Source of the DNA: Lutibacter sp. B1
GTDB lineage: Bacteria > Bacteroidota > Bacteroidia > Flavobacteriales > Flavobacteriaceae
NCBI RefSeq assembly: GCF_012524075.1
Contig: NZ_JAAZUI010000006.1
Location: 100,732-164,731, forward strand
DNA: 64,000 nt
Reading direction: 5' to 3'
Shown here: positions 50,221 to 58,372 of the stretch, one piece after another
Layout of the letters: the number at the start of each line of letters is the position of its first letter
How positions within the stretch are numbered: the first letter of the stretch is position 1
Made by a program: the position numbers and the translations under genes
Notes under the pieces: generated by a model
The model's input: the letters and a program-made list of their open reading frames with translations, nothing else
What the model was told of the DNA's origin: nothing
Databases searched by the model: none

Positions 50221-52406
50221 GTACCATAAGAAATTTAAGCAGACGAACTTTTGTTAAAAGTATAGGTTTAGCATCAGGCGGATTAATTTTAGCGTGTAAT
50301 ACTTCTATTTTTTCTGATAAAGAAAAAGAAGAAATTAAAAATTTAACAGAATTCAATCCAAATTTATTTGTTCAATTAAATTCTGACGGAAGTTTAATTT
50401 TAGTTGCATCACGTTCCGAAATGGGGAATGGTGTTAGAACTTCATTACCGTCAGTTATTGCTGATGAAATGGAAGCCGATTGGAAAATGGTAAAAATTCA
50501 ACAAGCTGTTGGCGATAAAAAATATGGAGATCAAAATACCGATGGCTCTCGAAGTATTCGCTATTTATACGAAACTATGCGGCAAATGGGTGCTACCGTA
50601 AAAGCAATGCTAATCACTGCCGCAGCACAAACTTGGAATGTACCTGAAAGCGAGTGTGTGGCTGAAAATCATTTTATTGTACATACAAGTGGCAAAAAGA
50701 TTGGTTTTGGTGACTTGGTTGAAAAAGCTAAAACATTAGAAGTGCCAACTGAAGTAGCCTTAAAATCACCTAAAGATTTTAAATATATCGGTAAACATTT
50801 AAGAAGTGTTGATGCTGAAAATTATGTGAACGGAAGTGCCGTTTTTGGTTTAGATAAGCGCTTACCAAACATGAAGTTTGTAGCAATTGAACGTTGCCCT
50901 GTAACTTTTGGTACTGTAAAATCTTTTGACAAAACCGAAGCATTAAAAGTTGCCGGTGTTGAAGCTGTTATTGAAATTCCCAGAATAACAAAACCTTTTG
51001 GTGCACTTGGTGGAGTTGCTGTAATTGCATCAAATACTTGGGCGGCTTTTAAAGGTAAAGAGGCTCTAAAAATAGCATGGGATTTTGGTGATAATAAATC
51101 ATACAACTCATCAGAATTTATGGATTCAATGACCAAAAATGTACATAAACAAGGTAAAGTTGCTAAAGATATTGGTAGTATTTCCAAAGCTTTTAAAAAT
51201 GCCGATAAAATTATTGAAAGCACTTATCAATTACCTCATTTAGCCCATACTCCAATGGAAGTTCCCAACGCAGTTGCTTGGGTACAAGGCGAAACTTGTG
51301 AAGTTTGGGCTCCAACACAAGCACCACAAAGATCAAGAGAGGAAGTTGCTAGTTATTTAAATACCTCAACCGATAATGTCACTATAAACGTGACTTTATT
51401 GGGAGGTGGTTTTGGAAGAAAATCAAAACCCGATTACATTGTTGAAGCTGCCATAATTTCGAAAGAAGTAAATGCACCTGTACAAGTAGTTTGGACACGT
51501 GAGGATGATGTAAAACACGATTATTTTCATACTGTAAGTGCACAATACATGAAAGCTTCACTTGATAAAAACGGAAATGTAACCGGATGGCTACATCGAT
51601 TTGCGCTTCCATCAATAACATCAACATTTCAACCGGGTGTTGATTATGCTGCCGGTTGGGAAATCTCAAGTGCTTCTAATGTGCCTTTTGACATTAAAAA
51701 TATGAAAATTGAAGTTGGCCAAGCGCCTGCGCATGTTAGAATTGGATGGTTACGCTCTGTAATCAATATTCCTCACGGATATTCAATCAATGTTTTTGCT
51801 GATGAATTGGCTGCTGCTGCAAATAAAGATCCGTTGGAATTTCGATTGAATTTAATTGGTGAAGATAGAATTGAAGAAACCGAAGATCCTATAAAATACA
51901 ATACAGCACGCCTTAAAAATGTACTTAAAATTGCTGCCAAAAATGCTGAATGGGGAAAAGAATTACCTGAAGGACACGCTTATGGTTTGGCTGTTCATTA
52001 TAGTTTTTATTCATACGTAGCCTCTGTTGTAGAAGTTTCAGTAATTAATAATAAGGTAAAGGTTCATAATGTTTATACAGCTATTGATTGCGGAACGGTT
52101 GTAAATAAAGATACTGTAAAAGCTCAAATGGAAGGTTCTGCTGTATTTGGAATGTCATTAGCTTATTATGGAAAAATTACTGCTAAAGAAGGAGCTATAG
52201 AGCAAAGTAATTTTAACGATTTTAAAATGATTCGCATACATGAAGCTCCAAATGTACATGTAGAAATTGTTGAAAGTACCGAAAGACCAACCGGTGTTGG
52301 TGAACCCGGCGTTCCTGTTATTGCTCCGGCAATTATCAATGCCATTTATAAAGCAACCGGAAAAAGATATTATAATTTACCGCTTTCTGATTATGGTTTG
52401 GTTTAG
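50217..52406 (+). CDS. iorB: Xanthine dehydrogenase-family molybdopterin subunit (IorB-type), Tat lipoprotein
   Basis: Large molybdopterin-binding subunit of 729 residues. The N-terminus carries a twin-arginine signal (SRRTFVKS, about residues 8-15) and then a lipobox-like LILAC with a cysteine at about 27, so the folded enzyme is probably exported by Tat and lipidated. The catalytic glutamate lies in TGVGEPGVPVIAPAI (about 700). Also visible are GGGFGRKSKPD (about 396-406) and SRSEMGNGVRTSLPSVIADE near the start. The substrate is an aldehyde or N-heterocycle and is not determined. XdhC and MobA-like genes follow, which fits cofactor maturation. Confidence 0.92.
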   Translation: MSTIRNLSRRTFVKSIGLASGGLILACNTSIFSDKEKEEIKNLTEFNPNLFVQLNSDGSLILVASRSEMGNGVRTSLPSVIADEMEADWKMVKIQQAVGDKKYGDQNTDGSRSIRYLYETMRQMGATVKAMLITAAAQTWNVPESECVAENHFIVHTSGKKIGFGDLVEKAKTLEVPTEVALKSPKDFKYIGKHLRSVDAENYVNGSAVFGLDKRLPNMKFVAIERCPVTFGTVKSFDKTEALKVAGVEAVIEIPRITKPFGALGGVAVIASNTWAAFKGKEALKIAWDFGDNKSYNSSEFMDSMTKNVHKQGKVAKDIGSISKAFKNADKIIESTYQLPHLAHTPMEVPNAVAWVQGETCEVWAPTQAPQRSREEVASYLNTSTDNVTINVTLLGGGFGRKSKPDYIVEAAIISKEVNAPVQVVWTREDDVKHDYFHTVSAQYMKASLDKNGNVTGWLHRFALPSITSTFQPGVDYAAGWEISSASNVPFDIKNMKIEVGQAPAHVRIGWLRSVINIPHGYSINVFADELAAAANKDPLEFRLNLIGEDRIEETEDPIKYNTARLKNVLKIAAKNAEWGKELPEGHAYGLAVHYSFYSYVASVVEVSVINNKVKVHNVYTAIDCGTVVNKDTVKAQMEGSAVFGMSLAYYGKITAKEGAIEQSNFNDFKMIRIHEAPNVHVEIVESTERPTGVGEPGVPVIAPAIINAIYKATGKRYYNLPLSDYGLV

Positions 52407-52455
52407 TTGTTTTTTAGGGTAAAATATTTTAATTGACTTTAATTATTATAAATTT

Positions 52456-52560
52456 TGCGTCATCCAAAACCTGCCTGCCGACAGGCAAGCTTGTTTCAGT
52501 ATCTCATAATAATAGTGAAGTGAGTCAATATAATGGGATGCTGAAATAAATTCAGCATAA
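52456..52560. repeat. Dispersed palindromic repeat, nested
   Basis: The gap between iorB and xdhC holds an inverted-repeat element. Its left arm starts near GCGTCATCC and runs through TTGTTTCAGTATCTCAT. Its right arm is ATGGGATGCTGAAATAAATT near 52534-52553. Inside the left arm sits a second palindrome, CCTGCCTGCCGACAGGCA (52470-52487). This type of element recurs in flavobacterial genomes as far as I recall. Confidence 0.7.
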
Positions 52561-52659
52561 AGTGTTTGACTAAGAGTAAAATAGAAAGTTTACGAATTCA
52601 TAAAAATAATTTGATTAAATTTAATCCACAAAAAAATCCAAACTATTAAATCTTTATAA

Positions 52660-53421
52660 ATGAATAATTGGATTGAATTACTTCTAAATTTCAAAAATAA
52701 AAACGAATCGGTTGCATTAGTAACTGTTACTAAAGTTTTGGGCTCTGCACCTTGTAAAGTAGCTTCTAAAATGATTGTTACCCAACAAAAAGAGATTTTT
52801 GGTACCATTGGCGGCGGAAAATTGGAATTTAAAGTAATTGATGAAGCTGTTATTGCAATTAATGAACATAAAATTAAAGAATTTTCTTACACTTTAGGTC
52901 CTGAATTTGAACAATGTTGTGGCGGGAAAGTGGAATTAATTATTGAACCTATGAACCAATTTCCTGAATTATACGTTTTTGGCGCCGGACATATTGGTGT
53001 TGAACTGTGTAACATTTTAAAAGACACTCCTTTTAATATTACATTGCTTGATACCCGAAAAAACTGGCAAACAACTTTTGATGTAGATAAAACAATTACT
53101 TACAGCGATATTGATTTCGATTTATACAAACAGTATATACACTGGGGACCAAATTGTTATATTGCAATTATGACGCACGACCATAAATTGGATTATGAAA
53201 TTACCGCATTGGCACTTCATTCTAAAACTAAATATATTGGATTAATTGGAAGTAAAACCAAAAAGAATAAATTCAACAATATGCTTAAAAAAGAGTTAAA
53301 TTTTAAACCCGGAATTTCTCCTGTGCACTGCCCTATTGGGTTAGATTTGGGTGGAAATACTCCTAAAGAAATAGCTATAAGTATTGCCTCAGAACTTTTG
53401 AAAGTATATTATGAAAAATAA
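52660..53421 (+). CDS. xdhC: XdhC/CoxI family molybdenum cofactor chaperone
   Basis: A protein of 253 residues that inserts the sulfurated molybdenum cofactor into Mo-hydroxylases. The N-terminal half contains VTVTKVLGSAPCKVASKMIV (about 21-40), GTIGGGKLEFKVIDEA and the FEQCCGGKVELIIE cysteine motif (about 86-99). The C-terminal half has a Rossmann-type stretch ELYVFGAGHIGVELCNIL (about 107-124), and LIGSKTKKNKFN follows. Its position between iorB and the MobA-like gene makes it the maturation factor for IorAB. The stop overlaps the next gene by eleven bases. Confidence 0.92.
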   Translation: MNNWIELLLNFKNKNESVALVTVTKVLGSAPCKVASKMIVTQQKEIFGTIGGGKLEFKVIDEAVIAINEHKIKEFSYTLGPEFEQCCGGKVELIIEPMNQFPELYVFGAGHIGVELCNILKDTPFNITLLDTRKNWQTTFDVDKTITYSDIDFDLYKQYIHWGPNCYIAIMTHDHKLDYEITALALHSKTKYIGLIGSKTKKNKFNNMLKKELNFKPGISPVHCPIGLDLGGNTPKEIAISIASELLKVYYEK

Positions 53422-54049
53422 TACGGTTTTTGTGCTTTTAGCCGGTGGAAAATCGGAAAGAATGGGCATTGCCAAAGGTTTATTAAAATACAATGATTCT
53501 TTTTGGATTTTAGAACAACTGCATCGAATTTCAAAAACAACAATTTCTAAAGTTTATATAGGTTTAGGTTTTAATTTTGAAGATTATTTTAAAGCGATTC
53601 CTTGGCTGGAAAAAGCAGTTACTAACTTTGTCAATTATAAAAATTTACAAATCAAAGTTTGTGTAAATTCATCTCCGGAATTTGGAACTTTTTCTACACT
53701 ACAAACTGTTTTAAAGCAATTAAATAAAGCTTCAAATATTCTATTAAATCATATAGATATCCCGATTTTAAATTCAATAGAACTCACCAAAATACTTGAA
53801 ACTGAAAATACAGTTGTTATCCCTTCTTTCAATACTAAAAAAGGACATCCTGTAAAACTAAGTGCAGAATTTTGTCAATCTTTAAAAACTATTCCTGTTA
53901 AAAATGAAAATGCTCGGCTGGATTTTCAAATTAAAAAATTAAGTTCTGCCAATATTTCAATTATTGAAGTGAATGACAGCGTTATTCTATATAATTTAAA
54001 TACTCAAAAAGAGTGGATTTCTTTTTTAGAAAATGCTAAATTTAATTAG
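53411..54049 (+). CDS. Nucleotidyltransferase, MobA/MocA-like
   Basis: A protein of 212 residues. The N-terminal NTP-binding loop VFVLLAGGKSERMGIAKGLL (6-25) is typical of MobA/MocA nucleotidyltransferases, which add a nucleotide (CMP or GMP) to molybdopterin cofactor. ILLNHIDIPILNS (about 114-126) is the metal-binding strand, where an Asp is usual. It forms an eleven-base overlap with xdhC, so it should make the cytosine- or guanine-dinucleotide form of cofactor needed by IorAB. The nucleotide preference is not shown by the sequence. Confidence 0.82.
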   Translation: MKNNTVFVLLAGGKSERMGIAKGLLKYNDSFWILEQLHRISKTTISKVYIGLGFNFEDYFKAIPWLEKAVTNFVNYKNLQIKVCVNSSPEFGTFSTLQTVLKQLNKASNILLNHIDIPILNSIELTKILETENTVVIPSFNTKKGHPVKLSAEFCQSLKTIPVKNENARLDFQIKKLSSANISIIEVNDSVILYNLNTQKEWISFLENAKFN

Positions 54050-54150
54050 ACACCTACCTCCGCAGGTATGACACAATTGAAATTAAAACAATAACTTTTT
54101 AGCCTACTTACTTGTCATTCTTGTGAAAACAGGAATCTTTTATGCTATTT
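54050..54150. repeat. Two dispersed short palindromic repeats
   Basis: The 163-base gap between the mocA-like gene and sulP contains a palindrome around ACCTACCTCCGCAGGTATG (54052-54070). It also contains an element with ATTCTTGT and ACAGGAAT (54117-54136), a variant of the GTCATTCCTG...CAGGAATC type. Both are of the dispersed intergenic class seen in this group. Confidence 0.55.
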
Positions 54151-54212
54151 AACCAATAATTTCTTTTTAATACCTGATATACAATTCAAAAAATACTGTA
54201 GCTACAACATAA

Positions 54213-55835
54213 TTATTTTTCAAAAAGACCTTTTGTAAATTCTTCCGGATTTGCAGCTAAATGATAACGAGGATCATCAATATCTTCAATAATAACCTCT
54301 TTAAATTTTGGATTTGATTTATTAAGCAAAATTTTACATTCTTCACTTAAATGTTTTAAATGAATTGTTTTTCCGACTGCTTCGTATTTTTCAACTAAAT
54401 TAAATATTGCTTCCAATGCTGAATGATCACTAACACGAGATTCTACAAAATCAATTTCAACTTTATCTGGATCATTTTTCACATCAAACTTTTCATTAAA
54501 AGCACTTATTGAACCAAAAAATAAAGGTCCCCAAATTTCATAAATTTTTGTTCCATCATCTTTCATACGTTTACGTGCTCTAATACGTTTTGCGTTTTCC
54601 CAAGAAAACACCAACGCACTAACAATAACACCTGCAGTTACTGCAATAGCTAAATCAAAAATAACGGTTAGTGCTGATACTAATATCAATACAAATAAAT
54701 CGGCTCTTGGAATTTTATTCATTATTCTGAAACTGCTCCAAGCAAATGTTCCTATAACTACCATAAACATAACACCAACCAATGCTCCAATTGGAATTTG
54801 TTCAATATATGATGAACCAAAAAGTATAAATAACAATAATAAAACTACTGCTACAATACCCGATAATCTTCCTCTGCCTCCACCATTTATGTTGATGATA
54901 GATTGCCCAATCATAGCGCAACCTCCCATTCCTCCAAATAAACCTGTTACAATATTGGCACTACCTTGCGCAATACATTCCCTGTTTCCATTACCACGAG
55001 TTTCAGTTAAATCATCAATTAAATTTAAAGTCATTAACGATTCTATCAAACCAATAGCAGCTAATATTAAAGCATACGGAAATATCAATTTAATAGTTTC
55101 TACTGTAAATGGAACTTTTGAAAATGTTTCTAATTGTAAGGTTGGTAAACCTCCTTGTAAACCACTACCGCCACCATCTCTAATGAATGAACCAACAGTT
55201 GCAACATCAAATTTTGCTAAAATTGCTATAGTACTTACTACTAAAATTGCAATTAAAGCTTCCGGTAATTTTGAAAGTGCTTTTATTTTTGGTAAGCCCC
55301 ACATAATTAACATAGTTAAAGCCACCAAACCAATCATTAAATATAGCTGATTGCCTTGTAACCAAACTTTTTCACCGTTTACTGTTCTTTTAAACATTCC
55401 TAATTGAGAAAGAAAAATAACAATAGCCAAACCGTTTACAAAACCCATCATTACCGGGTGTGGAATTAAACGAACAAATTTTCCAAGTTTTAAAACTCCT
55501 GCCAAAACTTGTATAAAACCCATTAAAATAACAGTTGCAAACAAGTAATACAATCCTAAATTTTCTCCTGGATTACCCATTGCGTTACCTTGTGCTACTA
55601 GTGTAACCATAACTACTGCCAAAGCACCTGTTGCGCCCGAAATCATTCCCGGTCTTCCTCCAAAAATAGAAGTAATTAACCCAACCATAAATGCTGCATA
55701 CAGTCCAACCAAAGGATCAACTCCTGCCACAAAAGCAAATGCAACAGCTTCAGGAACAAGTGCCAAAGCAACTGTTACTCCTGAAAAAATATCGTTTCTA
55801 ACATTGGATACTCGCTTTCTAATAAATTCAGTCAT
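54213..55835 (-). CDS. SulP family anion transporter with STAS domain
   Basis: Inner-membrane anion transporter of 540 residues (sulfate, bicarbonate or a related anion). About 12 hydrophobic segments lie between residues 15 and 415. FVAGVDPLVGLYAAFMVGLI (about 35-54) and IFGGRPGMISGATGALAVVM (about 57-76) are the SulP hallmarks. GMGGCAMIGQSIININGGGR (about 299-318) is also typical. A C-terminal STAS domain follows (about 430-540). The substrate is uncertain: no carbonic anhydrase gene is adjacent. It stands alone on the minus strand. Confidence 0.92.
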   Translation of the reverse strand: MTEFIRKRVSNVRNDIFSGVTVALALVPEAVAFAFVAGVDPLVGLYAAFMVGLITSIFGGRPGMISGATGALAVVMVTLVAQGNAMGNPGENLGLYYLFATVILMGFIQVLAGVLKLGKFVRLIPHPVMMGFVNGLAIVIFLSQLGMFKRTVNGEKVWLQGNQLYLMIGLVALTMLIMWGLPKIKALSKLPEALIAILVVSTIAILAKFDVATVGSFIRDGGGSGLQGGLPTLQLETFSKVPFTVETIKLIFPYALILAAIGLIESLMTLNLIDDLTETRGNGNRECIAQGSANIVTGLFGGMGGCAMIGQSIININGGGRGRLSGIVAVVLLLLFILFGSSYIEQIPIGALVGVMFMVVIGTFAWSSFRIMNKIPRADLFVLILVSALTVIFDLAIAVTAGVIVSALVFSWENAKRIRARKRMKDDGTKIYEIWGPLFFGSISAFNEKFDVKNDPDKVEIDFVESRVSDHSALEAIFNLVEKYEAVGKTIHLKHLSEECKILLNKSNPKFKEVIIEDIDDPRYHLAANPEEFTKGLFEK

Positions 55836-55904
55836 TGGTAGTTATTTATAAAAAGCGGCAAAGATAAGATTTTTATTTATAATGAATTTTTGGTAATATT
55901 ATTA

Positions 55905-56486
55905 TTAAAACAACAACTTTATGTTTTCATAAGTATTGGCTAATGCTTCTTTAATTTCCTTTTTATCTTTAAAAACAACCTTTTTAATATCTTCTTCCAA
56001 CTGTGGTATCAAATTACCATTGTAACTGGTTTCCATTAAAAACCAATAGGTTATTTTTAAAACAAGTTTCTTTTTGTATTTAAAGATATGATATGTTGTA
56101 GGCAGCTCTTCTTCAATTTTAAGGTTAGAGACTCCACATTCTTCTTCTACTTCTCTAACAGCGCAATCAGTTATTGACTCTCCTTTTTTTAATTTCCCTT
56201 TAGGTAAATCCCATCTATTAAATCTATAAATAAAAAGCACTTCATTATCAGAATTTATCACTTTACCTCCAGCAGCTTTATGAATTTTAAAATATGATTG
56301 AAATTTTTGCCAACATTTTTCTACATCAGCGCATAGCAAATAAATTCCTTCTAAACTATTATTAAAAAGGTCATCAACTATTTCTAAAATTTTAGCACTT
56401 TCAAAATTAACAACATCAAAATTTGTTAAAATATTCTTATTTTCTGTCAAAATTATTGGACAGTCATTCACAAAAACTTTATACAT
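55905..56486 (-). CDS. NUDIX hydrolase
   Basis: The start at 56486 gives 193 residues (MYKVFVNDCPIIL). Longer readings from 56492 or 56555 would run into pyrE. The Nudix box is GKLKKGESITDCAVREVEEE (with the CGV end just after it), near the middle of the protein. It hydrolyses a nucleoside diphosphate linked to another moiety (X unknown). The N-terminal 60 residues are a separate small domain typical of this Bacteroidota group. It is divergent from pyrE with only seven bases between the start codons. Confidence 0.87.
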   Translation of the reverse strand: MYKVFVNDCPIILTENKNILTNFDVVNFESAKILEIVDDLFNNSLEGIYLLCADVEKCWQKFQSYFKIHKAAGGKVINSDNEVLFIYRFNRWDLPKGKLKKGESITDCAVREVEEECGVSNLKIEEELPTTYHIFKYKKKLVLKITYWFLMETSYNGNLIPQLEEDIKKVVFKDKKEIKEALANTYENIKLLF

Positions 56487-56512
56487 TTGCATTATGATTA
56501 TGAACAAAGATA
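56482..56512. promoter_or_regulatory. Interlocking divergent promoters, NUDIX and pyrE
   Basis: TACATTTG (56482-56489, plus strand) lies upstream of pyrE and overlaps the NUDIX start codon. TATCTTTG read on the minus strand (56512-56505) lies upstream of the NUDIX gene and inside pyrE. Each gene's -7 element therefore sits within or beside the other's first codons, and both leaders must be very short. Confidence 0.65.
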
Positions 56513-57138
56513 CAGCAAAAAAAACTGCTGAACTACTATTACAAATTAAAGCCATAAAACTTCAACCGAACAATCCTTTTACATGGGCTTCTGGTTGGAA
56601 ATCTCCTATTTATTGTGACAATAGAATTACGCTTTCATTTCCAAAAATAAGAAATTATTTGAGAGAAAACATAGCTGACATTATTGAAAAAGAATATGGC
56701 AAACCCGATATTATAGCCGGTGTAGCTACAGGTGCCATTGCTTTAGGTGTATTAGTGGCACAACATTTGAACTTACCCTTTATATATGTAAGACCAGAAC
56801 CAAAAAGCCATGGCAGAAAAAATCAAATTGAAGGCTTGCTGGAAAAAAATAAAAATGTAGTAGTTATAGAAGATCTAATCAGCACAGGAAAAAGCAGCTT
56901 AAATGCTGTTAAAGCTTTAAAAGAAGAAGGTGCAGATGTAAAAGGGATGGTAGCAATTTTTTCTTATGGATTTAAAAACGCACAAGAAAACTTTGAAAAT
57001 GCCAATATTAAATTAACTACATTAAGTGATTATGATCATTTGTTAGAACAATCACTTGATAGTAATTATATTTCTGAAAAAGAATTAACAATTCTACAAA
57101 ACTGGAGAGAAAATCCGGATAAATGGAAACAATTATAA
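56494..57138 (+). CDS. pyrE: Orotate phosphoribosyltransferase
   Basis: Pyrimidine-biosynthesis enzyme of 214 residues that transfers ribose phosphate from PRPP to orotate. FTWASGWKSPIYCDNRITLS (about 29-48) is the family signature, and the PRPP-binding loop VVVIEDLISTGKSSLNA lies at about 123-139. The first ATG at 56494 gives MIMNKDTAKK. An ATG at 56500 is an alternative given the close promoter. It ends seven bases before the SRPBCC gene, with which it shares a terminator. Confidence 0.95.
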   Translation: MIMNKDTAKKTAELLLQIKAIKLQPNNPFTWASGWKSPIYCDNRITLSFPKIRNYLRENIADIIEKEYGKPDIIAGVATGAIALGVLVAQHLNLPFIYVRPEPKSHGRKNQIEGLLEKNKNVVVIEDLISTGKSSLNAVKALKEEGADVKGMVAIFSYGFKNAQENFENANIKLTTLSDYDHLLEQSLDSNYISEKELTILQNWRENPDKWKQL

Positions 57139-57145
57139 CAATAAT

Positions 57146-57535
57146 ATGAATTTAGAAAGTAAAAAATCTGTAATTAATAAATCTCAAAAAGAATTTTTTG
57201 AATTTTTAACTGATCTCAATAATTTTGAACAGTTAATGCCTGAAAATACCGATAAATTTGAAGTTGATGGTGACTCTTTTTTGTTCAGCTTAAAAGGTAT
57301 GCCTGAAATTAGATTGGTAGTAAAAGAAAAACAAGAGTTCAGTAAAATTGTATTTGGTGCGGCAAGCAGTAAATTAAACTTTACATTAACAACTAATATC
57401 AATGAAGTTACTGATAGTACTTGTGAAACTCAACTTTTATTTAATGGCGATTTTAACCCAATGATGGCAATGATGGTTAAAAGTCCTTTACAAAAGTTTA
57501 TTAATACACTTTCAGAAAACGCTGAAAAGTTATAA
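57146..57535 (+). CDS. SRPBCC family protein
   Basis: A protein of 129 residues of the START/Bet v 1-like (SRPBCC) fold: N-terminal strand ESKKSVINKSQKEFFEFLTD, then the beta sheet and the C-terminal helix (MVKSPLQKFINTLSENAEKL). Such proteins bind lipids or other hydrophobic ligands. The ligand is unknown. It is co-transcribed with pyrE, seven bases after it, and the pair ends at the 57557-57597 terminator. Confidence 0.8.
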   Translation: MNLESKKSVINKSQKEFFEFLTDLNNFEQLMPENTDKFEVDGDSFLFSLKGMPEIRLVVKEKQEFSKIVFGAASSKLNFTLTTNINEVTDSTCETQLLFNGDFNPMMAMMVKSPLQKFINTLSENAEKL

Positions 57536-57547
57536 TACACTCACTTA

Positions 57548-58285
57548 TTATTTATTCGCAAATTTAATTTCCTTCAAATTAAATTTGCGAGTTTTTTCAT
57601 CTTCTAGTTCAACAACAAGTTTACCATCTTCAAAAATATCAACTATTTTTCCTAAAAAAAGAATTCCTTTATTGTTTTCAAACATTGCCGGCACATTATA
57701 TTTATATAGATACGTTAAATACATCTCTTTTAGTTTATCAAACTCATTTTGTTCAATATAAACTACGAAATTCTTAATTTCATCAATAATTTTTTTTAAT
57801 AAAATATCTAAATCAATAGTATTTCCAGTTAATTTTTTTAATGAAATAACTTCCCCTGCACTTTTAGGAAATTTTTTTTGATTTACATTTAATCCAATTC
57901 CTATTACTGATTGTTTGATTGAAGTACCACTAAGAATATTTTCAATTAAAATGCCAGCAATTTTGTCTTTTCCTGCCAAAATGTCGTTTGGCCATTTTAT
58001 ATATAACGAAGTTTTAACATAAAATTGTAAAACCTTTAAAATAGCCAAAGAAATAGCCATACTTAAATAAAATTGATGTTTAATTTTAAAGTCACTAAAC
58101 TTAATCAACACACTAAATGTAAGGTTTTTACCCTTATCGGACACCCAAACAGTACCCATTTGACCTCTGCCGGCTGTTTGATGATTTGCTGTTACAATAG
58201 TATAGCTTTCAATATTATTTTTAGTTGCAAGTTTCTTTATGTAAGAATTGGTAGAATCAATGGCATCAAGTTTGATTATATTCAT
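57548..58285 (-). CDS. birA: Biotin--[acetyl-CoA-carboxylase] ligase
   Basis: Biotin protein ligase of 245 residues from the ATG at 58285 (MNIIKLDAIDSTNSYIKKLA). The longer reading to 58357 contains the promoter element and is rejected. It has no N-terminal DNA-binding domain, so it is the non-regulatory class I type. TVVTANHQTAGRGQMG-type biotin-loop residues (HQTAGRGQMG, about 42-51) and LYIKWPNDILAGKDKIAGIL (about 95-114) are visible. The product biotinylates carboxylase carrier proteins. Divergent from rsfS. Confidence 0.92.
   Translation of the reverse strand: MNIIKLDAIDSTNSYIKKLATKNNIESYTIVTANHQTAGRGQMGTVWVSDKGKNLTFSVLIKFSDFKIKHQFYLSMAISLAILKVLQFYVKTSLYIKWPNDILAGKDKIAGILIENILSGTSIKQSVIGIGLNVNQKKFPKSAGEVISLKKLTGNTIDLDILLKKIIDEIKNFVVYIEQNEFDKLKEMYLTYLYKYNVPAMFENNKGILFLGKIVDIFEDGKLVVELEDEKTRKFNLKEIKFANK
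57557..57597 (+). terminator. Terminator of pyrE operon inside the birA 3' end
   Basis: CGCAAATTTAATTT (57557-57570) pairs perfectly with the 14-base inverted copy at 57576-57589, with loop CCTTC. A T-run follows on the plus strand (57592-57597). It lies within the last codons of birA, so the same bases code on one strand and terminate on the other. Confidence 0.85.
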
Positions 58286-58305
58286 ATATAAATTAGTAAT
58301 TTTAA

Positions 58306-58313
58306 CAAAGTTA
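58306..58313 (-). promoter_or_regulatory. -7 promoter element of birA
   Basis: On the minus strand TAACTTTG (58313-58306) matches TAnnTTTG, 20 bases before the ATG at 58285. It decides the birA start. Confidence 0.7.
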
Positions 58314-58343
58314 CTTAAAACATAATTTATTATAAAAAAATAA

Positions 58344-58351
58344 TAACTTTG
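58344..58351 (+). promoter_or_regulatory. -7 promoter element of rsfS
   Basis: TAACTTTG at 58344-58351 matches TAnnTTTG, 21 bases before the rsfS ATG at 58373. The same octamer serves birA in the opposite direction 30 bases away. Confidence 0.7.
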
Positions 58352-58372
58352 TAACAAATTAAAAAAAAATTA

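Noticed and set aside
56487..56555. Longer N-terminus for the NUDIX protein
   Set aside because: It would overlap pyrE by more than 60 bases and adds a hydrophobic stretch with no homology. The protein starts well at MYKVFVND.
58286..58357. Longer N-terminus for BirA
   Set aside because: The extension contains the birA -7 box TAACTTTG and is not family-like. MNIIKLDAIDSTNSY is the usual BirA start.
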